Below are positions 27,231-35,427 of a DNA stretch of 64,000 nucleotides, one piece after another. Source of the stretch: Bombilactobacillus apium (lineage in GTDB: Bacteria; Bacillota; Bacilli; Lactobacillales; Lactobacillaceae); the NCBI RefSeq assembly GCF_013385145.1, contig NZ_JABZEC010000003.1:217760-281759 (forward strand), in the 5' to 3' direction. How positions within the stretch are numbered: position 1 is the stretch's first letter; every line of letters begins with the position of its first letter. The notes beneath the pieces are model-generated. The model saw only the letters and a program-made list of their open reading frames with translations. It made no database searches and was not told the DNA's origin. The position numbers and the translations under genes are program-made.

Positions 27231-27255
27231 CTGATAAGCTTTATAAAATGGCATA
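27231..27255 (+). repeat. Right copy of resolvase-site-like direct repeat
   Basis: Matches the repeat at 25986-26010 (22 of 25 bases), 1,245 bp apart, on the other side of the PhzF gene. The stretch 26949-27230 is AT-rich with no credible ORF. Confidence 0.55.
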
Positions 27256-27312
27256 AATTATCAACTAGGCAATGAAAATATTCAAAGTGTTTTGCGGGGT
27301 ACTTGCCCCTAT

Positions 27313-27807
27313 TCAGGACGATGCCAGTACAAGAACACTTATTTTAGAAGTTGACGATGAACCAAAGAGAACATCGATAGTGCCTCCGGAACCACCAGTA
27401 CCATAAGAAGGGCTTTTAGCCACGGTAGTTTTAGTATCAGCCCGATCAGAAAAGTATTGTTGGCTGGTATGATCTAAAGCATTATGAACTACGACATAGT
27501 GCATGTTATCCATGATGATTTTACGGCCAGTTTCCTGATACAACTGATCTAATTGAGCTAATGACTGTAAAAGGATCATAACTGAAACGTTGCGAGAACG
27601 CAATGTGGAAATCGCATCAGCAAACGCTGGCAGATAGCCCAAACGTGGAAATTCGTCGAGGGCTAATAAAAGATTAGGTTGGGTTTTTTTAGGCCGTTGA
27701 GTTAGGTAACGGATAAATTGGGCCACAATTAAAGCTAAGTAGGGCTGGTAGACCTTTAATTTACTTTCCGGATATAAGCACCACTCTTTTATTTTTAATA
27801 AGAACAA
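27313..27807 (-). pseudogene. TraG/VirD4-type coupling protein fragment
   Basis: 164 residues from the C-terminal half of a conjugation coupling ATPase: the Walker-B-like LLLALDEFPRLGYLPAF and MILLQSLAQLDQLYQ, then a YFSDRADTKTT region. The N-terminal half with Walker A and the membrane helices is missing. The C-terminus leaves the family pattern after SYGTGGSGG, probably by frameshift. It is a remnant of a conjugative or mobilisable plasmid, directly abutting the recombinase gene. Confidence 0.8.
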
Positions 27808-28395
27808 CTAACCAAAATCAATTTGATCGAGCATGGTCTCTTGACTAGCCTGGTCCAAGCCTAAGTAAGCTAAAGTCATGGCTTCACTGGAATGATTGAG
27901 TAAATGCATGACTAAACCAATATTATAATTAGATTGCGTATAGACGCGATAAGCGCCCGTTTTACGCATGGTATGAGTGCCTAGATAATTGATTCCTAAA
28001 AGATCGCCGACCTTACTCATGACTTTGTAGAATTGTTTTTCCGTAATATGACGCTCGGAGTGTTGCAGAGAAGGAAACAACCAGTCAGAAACTAAATGAT
28101 TTTCTTGCAGACAGGTTTGATAGGCTAATAAATCAGTTTGAACCGGTTTTAAATAAAGTAGATTGGCTTTACCGGTTTTTTGATCGTGGATAAACGCATT
28201 CTGACGCACTGTTCCGTTTTCGTTGAAGACATCAGTCCAACGAAGCTTCATAACATCGCTGACACGTAATAAGGTCGCTTTGCCTACTTGAAAGATGGTG
28301 TAATTGCGCCGACCAGCTTTAAAATTATGGAGTAAAGTATCTTGAACTTCTTTGAGTACATTTGAATCTTTGATGGGTAGAACGATTTGTTGCAT
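27808..28395 (-). CDS. Tyrosine recombinase (plasmid/integron-type integrase)
   Basis: 195 residues, a compact catalytic domain without a separate arm-binding domain. All active-site residues are visible: Arg in TLLRVSDVMKLRW, Lys in QKTGK, H-x-x-R in HTMRKTGAYRV, His in LLNHSS and Tyr in TLAYLGLD. It probably resolves plasmid multimers or integrates DNA. GGAG is 11 bases before the ATG. It looks intact, unlike most neighbours. Confidence 0.88.
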   Translation of the reverse strand: MQQIVLPIKDSNVLKEVQDTLLHNFKAGRRNYTIFQVGKATLLRVSDVMKLRWTDVFNENGTVRQNAFIHDQKTGKANLLYLKPVQTDLLAYQTCLQENHLVSDWLFPSLQHSERHITEKQFYKVMSKVGDLLGINYLGTHTMRKTGAYRVYTQSNYNIGLVMHLLNHSSEAMTLAYLGLDQASQETMLDQIDFG

Positions 28396-28432
28396 AAGTC
28401 ATAATCTCCTTTGACGATACAATAGTTTATAA

Positions 28433-28462
28433 TTGACGTACGCCATCATGTACGCCTATAAT
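28433..28462 (+). promoter_or_regulatory. Promoter and operator of the YefM/YoeB pair
   Basis: TTGACG (28433-28438), an 18-base spacer and TATAAT (28457-28462). Two direct GTACGCC repeats (28438-28444 and 28450-28456) fill the spacer, 12 bp apart, suiting autorepression by the antitoxin. Confidence 0.75.
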
Positions 28463-28489
28463 ATTAGATAAGTTGAGGAGGGGAACCAT

Positions 28490-28750
28490 ATGGAAAAAAT
28501 TATTAATCCAACTACAGCACGAACCAATCTATTTTCACTTATTAAAAACGCTAATCGGGACTCCCAACCGGTTATTATTGCAGGGTCTAATGATAGCCGT
28601 AGTGCCGTTTTGATGGGGAAAAAAGATTATGACGCATTACAGGAAACCATGAACTTAATGATGAATGGGCAGATTCAAACCACCCTTAGCCGTAAAGATG
28701 ATGAGTCGGTTGATTTAGACGAAATGATCAAAGAAATTGATCATGAGTAA
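28490..28750 (+). CDS. yefM: YefM/Phd-family antitoxin
   Basis: 86 residues: the N-terminal Phd/YefM DNA-binding and dimer fold (INPTTARTNLFSLIKNAN, PVIIAGSNDSRSAVLMGKKD, YDALQETMNLM) and an acidic flexible C-terminus (DDESVDLDEMIKEIDHE) that would wrap the toxin. It neutralises the toxin and represses the operon. GAGGAGGGG lies six bases upstream of the ATG. It overlaps the toxin gene by 8 bp. Confidence 0.92.
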   Translation: MEKIINPTTARTNLFSLIKNANRDSQPVIIAGSNDSRSAVLMGKKDYDALQETMNLMMNGQIQTTLSRKDDESVDLDEMIKEIDHE

Positions 28751-29057
28751 TCGTTGGAAAGTAAAAATAAAATCATCAGCTAAAGGTGATTTAAAAAAAG
28801 TTTTAAGAAGCCCGTTACGTCAGTCATTTGAAGAAATACAAAGTGTATTGAAATCTGATCCATATAAACCAATACAGTCATTTGAAAAATTAACACCACC
28901 TGCGGCTGGTTACTATTCTCGAAGGATAAATGGACAGCATCGCGTCATTTATACCATTGATAAAGTAACTAAAATAGTCGAAATCTATTCATGTTGGGCC
29001 CATTATGAAAGTGGTAATCTTGAAATGAGTGGTAAATCTAATTCTCGAAAAAACTAG
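28743..29057 (+). CDS. yoeB: YoeB-family toxin (ribosome-dependent mRNA interferase)
   Basis: 104 residues from the ATG at 28743. RelE-superfamily fold: KIKSSAKGDLKKVLRSPL, PYKPIQSFEKL, YYSRRINGQHRVIYTID and a terminal CWAHYE. The Arg, His and Tyr positions that cut mRNA in the ribosomal A site are present (HRV and AHYE). Translation is coupled to the antitoxin by overlap. A 15-residue tail follows the usual YoeB end. The module probably stabilised the plasmid that inserted here. Confidence 0.92.
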   Translation: MSNRWKVKIKSSAKGDLKKVLRSPLRQSFEEIQSVLKSDPYKPIQSFEKLTPPAAGYYSRRINGQHRVIYTIDKVTKIVEIYSCWAHYESGNLEMSGKSNSRKN

Positions 29058-29096
29058 CGACTTAACATGAGTCATAAATCAAACATTACAACAAAA

Positions 29097-29138
29097 TAGC
29101 CCCAACATCTATCTTATAGATATTGGGGGTTATTGTTT
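29097..29138 (+). terminator. Terminator of the YefM/YoeB operon
   Basis: AGCCCCAACATCTAT / ATAGATATTGGGGGTT around CTT, then ATTGTTT. Confidence 0.8.
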
Positions 29139-29671
29139 CAATGTTTTTGAGGGGTGATTTGAGGATTATGAGTGGCAACTATAACTTGGCTCTCAGCGGA
29201 CAAATCAGTAATAGTCTTGTGTAATCTATGAATAGCTTCTGGATGAAGAAGTTATGTAAAGACTTGAATTTCTATAAGAAAAATAAGGTCTACGAAATGG
29301 AGAATTGTTACTTATTGCGATTCGAACATCTGAAACTTTTGGAAGCCATTCAGCTAATTTAGGAGTTATTGAATCGGCTATGTCATTCACAGCATTTTGT
29401 TCTAATTTGAATAACTGTTTTATTAAAACTTTATATTCTTTATCGTGGATAGTCTTGTTGATTCCTAGACGTAATTCTGAATCTATTATATTTTTGAATG
29501 TATCAGCAGTCCGTACGGCAGGAATATACGTTGTCTGAAAATATCAACCTGAAAGTATTCTAGCCGTCCTTAGTAGGAGAAAGATCTTATAAAGCTATAT
29601 CTTTCCATAGTAATATTTTTTGCACCTAAAATACTCCTATAATTTGAAATGGTAAATTTTTGAATACGCAT
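29138..29671 (-). pseudogene. OLD/RecF-like AAA ATPase, internally deleted
   Basis: A good start (AAAGGAG before the ATG at 29671) opens RIQKFTISNYRSILGAKNI, the usual N-terminus of AAA_15/OLD-type ATPases. The Walker A region is then missing, and the frame stops near 29570. Downstream pieces read VYIPAVRTADTFKNIIDSE and, after another shift, LHPEAIHRLHKTITDLS and QVIVATHNPQI, the Walker-B to H-loop end. Some two thirds of the usual protein is deleted. A broken plasmid-borne or defence-type ATPase. Confidence 0.75.
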
Positions 29672-29696
29672 ATTTATGAGCTCCTTTAAGAAAATA

Positions 29697-30222
29697 TCAC
29701 CAAAAATGCCACCAACTTTTATGTATGTTCTTGTTTTTATTATCAGTATCAACAACTTCATTTTTTAATGGCTTGTCGTTTTTATCCTTGATATCATTAT
29801 GTTTCCGATTATTCGACAAGTTATTGTTCTTAACGTTTGCTTGTCGCTTTTCAGTTAAGCTGGAAGATTCAAGTAAATTGCTCAGTTTTTGAACATGGTC
29901 CTTTAATTGTCGATTTTCCGCAAGTGTTGCTAATTGTAGTTGCTGCTGATCCAAGGACTTTTGTAACTTGGAAATTTGCTGATCTTTAACATCAAGTTGC
30001 TTTAGCAAAACATCATTAATGTTAGTTTTCTTTTTATCTTGCTTGTCGTTTTTGCTTGTCGAAATCAGCAAGAATTTTAACACCCTGCTCGTCTATTTCC
30101 AGATGGTTTTTAACTTTATGAGTGTGCTTGCTTCGAAAGCCGTTAATACTAGATATACGCTGACTTATAGCTTGTTTTGATAACTGTAATTCTTCCGAGA
30201 GTTGTCGAATTGTCTTACCCAA
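29697..30222 (-). pseudogene. DUF536-type plasmid replication-associated protein, frameshifted
   Basis: The N-terminal half, from a probable TTG at 30222 with GAGGTGG upstream, is a helix-turn-helix: KTIRQLSEELQLSKQAISQR. It ends out of frame at 30034. The continuing frame has the DUF536 coiled coil (LLKQLDVKDQQISKLQKSL) and a charged Asn/Lys-rich tail ending KSWWHFW. One frameshift near 30040-30080 splits the gene. Such genes follow repA on theta-replicating lactobacillal plasmids. Confidence 0.75.
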
Positions 30223-30339
30223 GAGTTTCACCACCTCAATAATCCGTCTTAAATTATAAGTTAAAGACGAAAAGATCGCCAACCGACAAGTAAAAATAAA
30301 ATCTGCTTGTCGTTCTTGTCGTTTTTTGCGCAAAAATTA

Positions 30340-30860
30340 ATTAATCAAACTAACCAATCAGTAAGATTACCCCACAATTAGGGTTTGCCGGCTAATAAGC
30401 GCTATGCTAAACTAAGATTAATTTAACAACTGGATAAAAAAACATGCTAATAAACGAAAAAGATCTCAACCCACCAGGGATCAAGATCCTTTCCGCTTAT
30501 TAGAAAGTAGCTATCAACCAGCTACTTAGATTCAGTCGATTTAGACCTGCAAGTTAAAATCGACTGAACATTGAATTCTAATTTAGAATTTATTGTACCG
30601 CAGGCTGGTCCACAAGGACAAGTCGCAGATAGTTAAAAAGTAAATTAAAGTCAATGGACTAAGTAGCTGGTAAGGCTGCCTAGTCCATTTTTATTTTGAT
30701 TGTTGAATAAAAAAAGTTGCCGAAGGGGCAACCAGGAAAGATCCATGCTGATGAATTATAAAGCCACCAGACCAATGAAAGCTTTGTAATTCAGTTAGAG
30801 CATATTAGATTTGTATTTTAAAGCAAATCAAATGTTTTAGCAACTCTCTTTTGAGCCAGC
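30340..30860. other. Hairpin-rich plasmid origin/leader-like region
   Basis: No ORF. It contains a series of inverted repeats: AAGTAGCT/AGCTACTT near 30505, CAGTCGATTT/AAATCGACTG near 30533, and GTTGCC/GGCAAC near 30717. A terminator AATGGACTA/TAGTCCATT with TTTATTTT lies at 30653-30697. It sits directly upstream of the repA remnant, where RepA_N plasmids keep control sequences. Origin function is inferred from position only. Confidence 0.45.
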
Positions 30861-30891
30861 ATTGGTTGGATATAGAAAGGGAGTTTTTATA

Positions 30892-31190
30892 ATGGATCAA
30901 GCAAATTTCAAGTTTCATCAAGCTGACAACGTTTATGGGGCCTTGTTCTTTCAGTTTCCTAAAGTATTGATGTATGGCGAAAAATATCGGTATTTAAGTA
31001 GTGAAGCCAAATTGACCTATATGGTGTTAAAAGATCGCCTGGAATATTCTTTACGCAACCACTGGGTCGACGAAGAAGGTCACGTCTACTTTATCAAAAA
31101 GCCATGCATTTTAATCCCAAAACTGACAAAAATGAACCGAATCGACTTTACTTGGCTGAATTAGATATGCAGTCAACTGATGTCTATTAG
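30892..31190 (+). pseudogene. repA: RepA_N-family replication initiator, truncated
   Basis: From the ATG at 30892 (AAAGGGAG upstream) the frame reads the typical RepA N-terminus: FKFHQADNVYGALFFQFPK, then YLSSEAKLTYMVLKDRLEYS and NHWVDEEGHVYF. After YFIK the family sequence is lost by deletion. In another frame FNPKTDKNEPNRLYLAELDM follows up to a stop at 31190, matching a segment normally further along. The C-terminal half is absent, so the plasmid can no longer replicate from this gene. Confidence 0.85.
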
Positions 31191-31477
31191 CTTATTTTTC
31201 TTTAATCAATCGGAATACAATTGTCATTAGTGTCAGCTTTTTAATTGTTTTTATGGGGCAATTTATTTCGGGAAGTTTACTGAACTCGGGAAAATTTGCT
31301 GGAATTATGAAATCGAATCCCCTCAACATGACTAATCTAACTCGCCAATACTATAATTACCTGACCTACTATGAAACTAGCCGGCTCAGTATCAATCAAC
31401 TTTTACTAGGAACAACCGTCTATCTTTTGTTGTTCTTCATCCTCGGTTATTTAGTTTTTCGTAAGAAACGTTTCTAA
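31181..31477 (+). pseudogene. C-terminal fragment of an ABC-2-type permease
   Basis: The open frame runs in from the repA remnant and reads SLINRNTIVISVSFLIVFMG, GSLLNSGKFAGIM, then a large loop and a last membrane helix (LLLGTTVYLLLFFILGYLVF) with the basic end RKKRF. This is the C-terminal part of a bacteriocin-export or drug-export type permease. Its N-terminus is missing. The junction with repA at about 31185 marks the right edge of the plasmid insertion. An ATG at 31253 could in principle start a 74-residue peptide. Confidence 0.6.
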
Positions 31478-31483
31478 TGGGCG

Positions 31484-31526
31484 AAAAAAGAGAAAGTCCC
31501 CGTATAATCGGACTTTCTCTTTTATT
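31484..31526. terminator. Bidirectional terminator
   Basis: Arms AAAAGAGAAAGTCC / GGACTTTCTCTTTT then ATTTT. It lies between the permease fragment and the RNase HI gene. Confidence 0.9.
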
Positions 31527-32204
31527 TTACGACCGACTCTTGGCCGTCATTTGATCCATCGTTTGGTTCAACAAACCATCCACAAAGTTATTTTCTGCAT
31601 CTTGAGCATGACCCTTAGTCCAAGCGTAATGTAAATCAGAAAAAACGGCGATTTGTTGGGCCAATTTCCGCCATAATTCTTGATTGGCGACTACTTTTCC
31701 ATCAGCCTTGCGCCATTGCTTTTGCTGCCAAGACTGCAGCCAACCCCGGGTCAGAGCATCTAAAACATAGCGCGAATCGGCTACTAAGAGCAATTTTTGC
31801 TCACTCAAACCCAAAGTTTGAGCCTGCAAGAGGCCTTGAATCACAGCCGTCAATTCCATTTGATTGTTGGTTGCTCCCCACTGGCCGTTTGTTCCTTGAT
31901 AACGTTTGGGACCAGCTTTAATTAAATAGGCCCAGGCTGCGGGATCATGATCGAGGACATGGCCACCCCGGTGATTACCATGATTGCGACTCCCCCCATC
32001 GGTATAAATAACCGCCGCGTAAGTCGCTAAATTAACTTCTTGCACCGGAGCTAACTTTTGCTGTAAAAAAGCTTGCGCGGACGCTAAATCGGGGAAACTT
32101 TTAAAAACCGCACCTTTAAAATGTTCCACTTGTTTCTTGGCTGCGGCCCAAGATTGATAGACTCCTGTTTGGCGGCCTTTTTGTACTGCATAATATTTCT
32201 TCAT
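31527..32204 (-). CDS. rnhA: Ribonuclease HI with N-terminal hybrid-binding domain
   Basis: 225 residues from the ATG at 32204 (GAGGTGG five bases upstream). The N-terminal 45 residues (KKYYAVQKGRQTGVYQSW, FKSFPDLASAQAFL) form the caulimovirus-viroplasmin-type RNA:DNA-hybrid-binding domain. A linker leads to the RNase H fold with its acidic residues in YTDGGSRNHG, NNQMELTAV, LVADSRYV and NNFVD. It cuts the RNA of hybrids during replication. Monocistronic. Confidence 0.92.
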   Translation of the reverse strand: MKKYYAVQKGRQTGVYQSWAAAKKQVEHFKGAVFKSFPDLASAQAFLQQKLAPVQEVNLATYAAVIYTDGGSRNHGNHRGGHVLDHDPAAWAYLIKAGPKRYQGTNGQWGATNNQMELTAVIQGLLQAQTLGLSEQKLLLVADSRYVLDALTRGWLQSWQQKQWRKADGKVVANQELWRKLAQQIAVFSDLHYAWTKGHAQDAENNFVDGLLNQTMDQMTAKSRS

Positions 32205-32285
32205 GAAATCCACCTCAAATTGCTAGAATTACGACTCTAATACCTGTATCATTAATCTGTATCTTTAATTGAAGGAGTAAAAGGC

Positions 32286-33125
32286 ATGGGGCGGGCACAA
32301 AGGCGACAGGAACAAGCACAACTTCCAATCTGCCAATTAGATCCAGCACTTTCGGTCACTAATAGCAGTGAACAAGTCCCGACTTTTTACGTGCATGGTT
32401 TTCGTGGAGGTAATTATACCACACAGAAAATGGTCAGCTCAGCTCAAGAAATGACCCAAACACCAGTCTTTTTACGGGCGACTGTTGATTGGCGCAGCAA
32501 GATCCACTACTCCGGTTATTGGTCTACCGCGAAAAATCCCATTATTCAATTGGTTTTCAAAGACCGGTGGATTCCTTCCAGTACCATTGAACGCTGGTTC
32601 AACCAAATCCTGACTGACCTAAATCAACGTTACCACTTTCAGTCTTATAATGCTGTCGGCCATTCCTTGGGAGCTAAAGCCTTGGTGAACTTTTTAATTC
32701 ACAATCCTGGACACACTCTCCCGCCCATCAATCGTTTAGTTTTAGTCGCTGGGCCTTTTGATGGGCTTGTTTTTTTAGGTGATTTGCCCAATATCAATCC
32801 GTTGGCAGCAGATGGGCGTCCAGCGTTCATGACTCCCAATTATATGTGGACTTACCTCAATCGAAGCCGTTTTCCGGCGCATACCAAAGTCTTAAATATT
32901 TATGGAAATGTCGAAGATTCTTCGAATACTGATAAATATGTTTCTGTTAGTTCGGCGCGTTCCATTAAGTACATTCTCCAAGCGCAAGTTCAGGAGTTCC
33001 GCGAATATAACGCTCGCGGCCAAAGTGGTGAACACTCCCAATTGCATGATGACGTTAGCATCCTCAAAATGATTAATCAATTTATTTACGATCCAGAAAA
33101 ACTTCCACCATTAACAAAGGACTGA
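32286..33125 (+). CDS. Alpha/beta hydrolase, DUF915 family
   Basis: 279 residues. FYVHGFRGGNYTT is the oxyanion region, VGHSLGAKALVNF carries the nucleophile Ser (GxSxG), NIYGNVED the acid region, and GEHSQLHDD the His, the usual DUF915 set. No clear signal peptide is present (the N-terminus is polar, GRAQRRQEQAQ), unlike many secreted relatives, so it may act inside the cell. A lipase or esterase role is likely, substrate unknown. The next gene starts 5 bp after its stop, so the two are co-transcribed. Confidence 0.85.
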   Translation: MGRAQRRQEQAQLPICQLDPALSVTNSSEQVPTFYVHGFRGGNYTTQKMVSSAQEMTQTPVFLRATVDWRSKIHYSGYWSTAKNPIIQLVFKDRWIPSSTIERWFNQILTDLNQRYHFQSYNAVGHSLGAKALVNFLIHNPGHTLPPINRLVLVAGPFDGLVFLGDLPNINPLAADGRPAFMTPNYMWTYLNRSRFPAHTKVLNIYGNVEDSSNTDKYVSVSSARSIKYILQAQVQEFREYNARGQSGEHSQLHDDVSILKMINQFIYDPEKLPPLTKD

Positions 33126-33130
33126 AGTAA

Positions 33131-33505
33131 ATGCTCAATTTTCGGCAATATCATCAATTGACAACCCCTAACTATCAACTCATCTTCTTGAGTCAACTAC
33201 CGGCCCAAGCAATTCAAGATTTCTTACAAGTAGGGCTAACGCAAACATCCCAATATATTAACCAAGCAATGCAGGCGATTATGCTCGATGAACGTTTAAC
33301 TTGGGGCATTCAAACGATGCCGGAAGGAAATTTTTACGGTCTCGTCACCTTGGTCCCGACAAGGCCTCAATGGCAATTGACGATTTCTGGTCCCCAGCCA
33401 ATCCCTGCAGAGATCAAAGATCGACTCCAATACTTAATTGAGCAACAATTTCATTGTTCTAAATGGAAGCTAACCATTAATTTACGCCCCACGAATCTTA
33501 ATTAG
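33131..33505 (+). CDS. Hypothetical protein
   Basis: 124 residues, cytosolic, with no recognised domain. The pattern of an N-terminal helix pair, then strand ERLTWGIQTMPEG, strand YGLVTLVPT, strand WQLTISGP, a helix and a last strand WKLTINLRP suggests a small alpha/beta fold, possibly GNAT-like, but no acetyl-CoA motif is seen. It lies between the DUF915 hydrolase and cls in one orientation and is probably part of that operon. Confidence 0.7.
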   Translation: MLNFRQYHQLTTPNYQLIFLSQLPAQAIQDFLQVGLTQTSQYINQAMQAIMLDERLTWGIQTMPEGNFYGLVTLVPTRPQWQLTISGPQPIPAEIKDRLQYLIEQQFHCSKWKLTINLRPTNLN

Positions 33506-33542
33506 TTACCATTACTCTCACGGGAGGGAGAAAAAGAAAGTC

Positions 33543-35006
33543 ATGTCACTTGTTGTTAATTTAAGTATTATCGTTATCCTTTTAAACTCCATTGCCGCGA
33601 TTATCACCGTCTTTCACCGCCAACGGAGTATTCCCGCAACCTTAGCTTGGTTAATGTTATTAATCTTGCTGCCAATCTTGGGCTTTTTTATCTTTGCCTT
33701 CTTTGGCCGAGGAATCGCCCAAGAAAATCTTTTCGCCATCAGCAATGTTGAACATATTGGTTTGGATCATCTGAAAAATTTAGTCCGAGTTGAATCCAAT
33801 CAAAATCGACCCCACCTGGCCCGCGAAACTACCAATAAGGTTCAACGCCAAATTAAATTTTTCAACCGGGCGGGCGACGCTCCGATTACCGTTCATAACG
33901 AAACTAAAATCTACATTGACGGTCAAGCTAAGTTTACCGCTCTTTTAGCAGACATTGCCGCCGCTCAAGAAACTATCCACCTTGAATACTATTCTTTTAT
34001 CAACGACCATTTGGGCCAAGAAGTCTTGGCAGCTTTGACGGCTAAAGCCCAAGCTGGTGTTCAAGTTCGCGTGATTTACGATCGTTGGGGATCGGCGGGC
34101 GCTAATACTAAGTTCTTTCGTCCCCTGACTCAAGCCGGGGGACAGGTTCTGCCCTTTGTCACTTCGCAAAACGCTATCACCAAGAACCGGCTCAATTACC
34201 ACCTGCACCGCAAAATTGTCGTTATTGATGGAAATATTGGCTGGACCGGTGGCTTTAATATTGGTGACCAATATCTCGGGCGGAAGAAAAAATTCGGTTA
34301 CTGGCGCGATACCCACGTTCGCATTCATGGTTACGCGGCCCTCTCCTTACAAGAACGTTTCATTCTAGACTGGAATGCTTCGGCGGAAAAAAAGCAAAAA
34401 GAAGCCAAAATTTTGTTTCAAGATCGTTATTTTCCAACCGATTTAAAGGTTGACCATATTACCCCAATCCAAATTGTCGCCGATGGTCCCGATCATAACT
34501 TCGAAACCCTGAAGGGTGGTTTCTTGAGCTTCATTCTCAACGCTAAGGAAAGTATTCTTTTGCAGACCCCTTATTTGATTCCGGACGACTCAATGTTGGA
34601 TGCCCTCTTGGTCGCCGCTAATTCCGGCGTGAAAGTTCAAATTATGATCCCCAATATGCCCGACCATCCCTTTATTTACCGGGCTACCCAATATTACGCC
34701 AACTTACTGACCAAACATCATGTTGAAGTCTATATCTATCAAAATGGCTTTCTCCATGCCAAAACGGCGGTCTTCGATAATCAAGTTGCCAGCATCGGTT
34801 CCATGAACCACGACTACCGCAGTTACAGCCTCAATTTTGAAGAGAACGCCTTTCTTTATGATCAAGAAGTTAGTCAACAATTAACCGAAATCTTTAAGGT
34901 CGATATCGAAAAAAGTCAATTATTAACTCCCGAAATAATTGCTCAACAGTCCCGTTGGCTTCGCTTTAAGCAACTCTTTTCTCGACTTTTATCGCCAATT
35001 CTTTAA
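33543..35006 (+). CDS. cls: Cardiolipin synthase
   Basis: 487 residues: two N-terminal membrane helices (PLDNc-type, LVVNLSIIVILLNSIAA and ATLAWLMLLILLPILGFFI), then two phospholipase-D motifs, HLHRKIVVIDGNIGWTGGFN and FLHAKTAVFDNQVASIGSMN, each with the HKD core. It condenses two phosphatidylglycerol molecules into cardiolipin at the membrane. GGGAGGGAG precedes the ATG. Length is normal. It is third in the DUF915, hypothetical and cls unit, with a terminator downstream. Confidence 0.95.
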   Translation: MSLVVNLSIIVILLNSIAAIITVFHRQRSIPATLAWLMLLILLPILGFFIFAFFGRGIAQENLFAISNVEHIGLDHLKNLVRVESNQNRPHLARETTNKVQRQIKFFNRAGDAPITVHNETKIYIDGQAKFTALLADIAAAQETIHLEYYSFINDHLGQEVLAALTAKAQAGVQVRVIYDRWGSAGANTKFFRPLTQAGGQVLPFVTSQNAITKNRLNYHLHRKIVVIDGNIGWTGGFNIGDQYLGRKKKFGYWRDTHVRIHGYAALSLQERFILDWNASAEKKQKEAKILFQDRYFPTDLKVDHITPIQIVADGPDHNFETLKGGFLSFILNAKESILLQTPYLIPDDSMLDALLVAANSGVKVQIMIPNMPDHPFIYRATQYYANLLTKHHVEVYIYQNGFLHAKTAVFDNQVASIGSMNHDYRSYSLNFEENAFLYDQEVSQQLTEIFKVDIEKSQLLTPEIIAQQSRWLRFKQLFSRLLSPIL

Positions 35007-35061
35007 AGTTTATTGAACAAAAAAATCTCGGTAAATTTTTCACCAAGATTAACTCAATCTC

Positions 35062-35102
35062 AAGCGTTGTTGATCTCTAAGAAGATCAAACAACGCTTTT
35101 TT
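35062..35102. terminator. Terminator between cls and azlD
   Basis: AAGCGTTGTTGATC / GATCAAACAACGCTT then TTTT. A weaker hairpin AATCTCGGT/ACCAAGATT lies at 35024-35050. Confidence 0.85.
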
Positions 35103-35427
35103 AAAAACAAAGGCGCAATAAAGCTAAGGAAACTACGCCGACAATTACCACCACAAATAAATTTTTGGATAAGATAGCACTCAAAACCGTTGGTCCCGAA
35201 GCGGCCAACTTGAGCCAGTCAAAAGCCGGTAAGTGACCGGGATGACCGATCAAAATACTGTTAAACCAGAGCGTGGCCATGATAGTCACTGGTACAAAAC
35301 TGAGAAATTCCAACATCGCTGGCGATAAGGTAAATTTTTTAAGTAAGAGGAATGGAACGACCCGCGAAAGCCAAGTTACCAAGGCGCAGCCGATAATTGT
35401 TAACGCTAAATACTCAAATTCCGCCAT
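35101..35427 (-). CDS. azlD: AzlD subunit of branched-chain amino acid exporter
   Basis: 108 residues, four membrane helices, with the AzlD signature TWLSRVVPFLLLKKF and LEFLSFVPVTIMATLWF. It pairs with AzlC to export branched-chain amino acids or analogues. It overlaps azlC by 14 bp, so the two are translationally coupled. Confidence 0.92.
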   Translation of the reverse strand: MAEFEYLALTIIGCALVTWLSRVVPFLLLKKFTLSPAMLEFLSFVPVTIMATLWFNSILIGHPGHLPAFDWLKLAASGPTVLSAILSKNLFVVVIVGVVSLALLRLCF

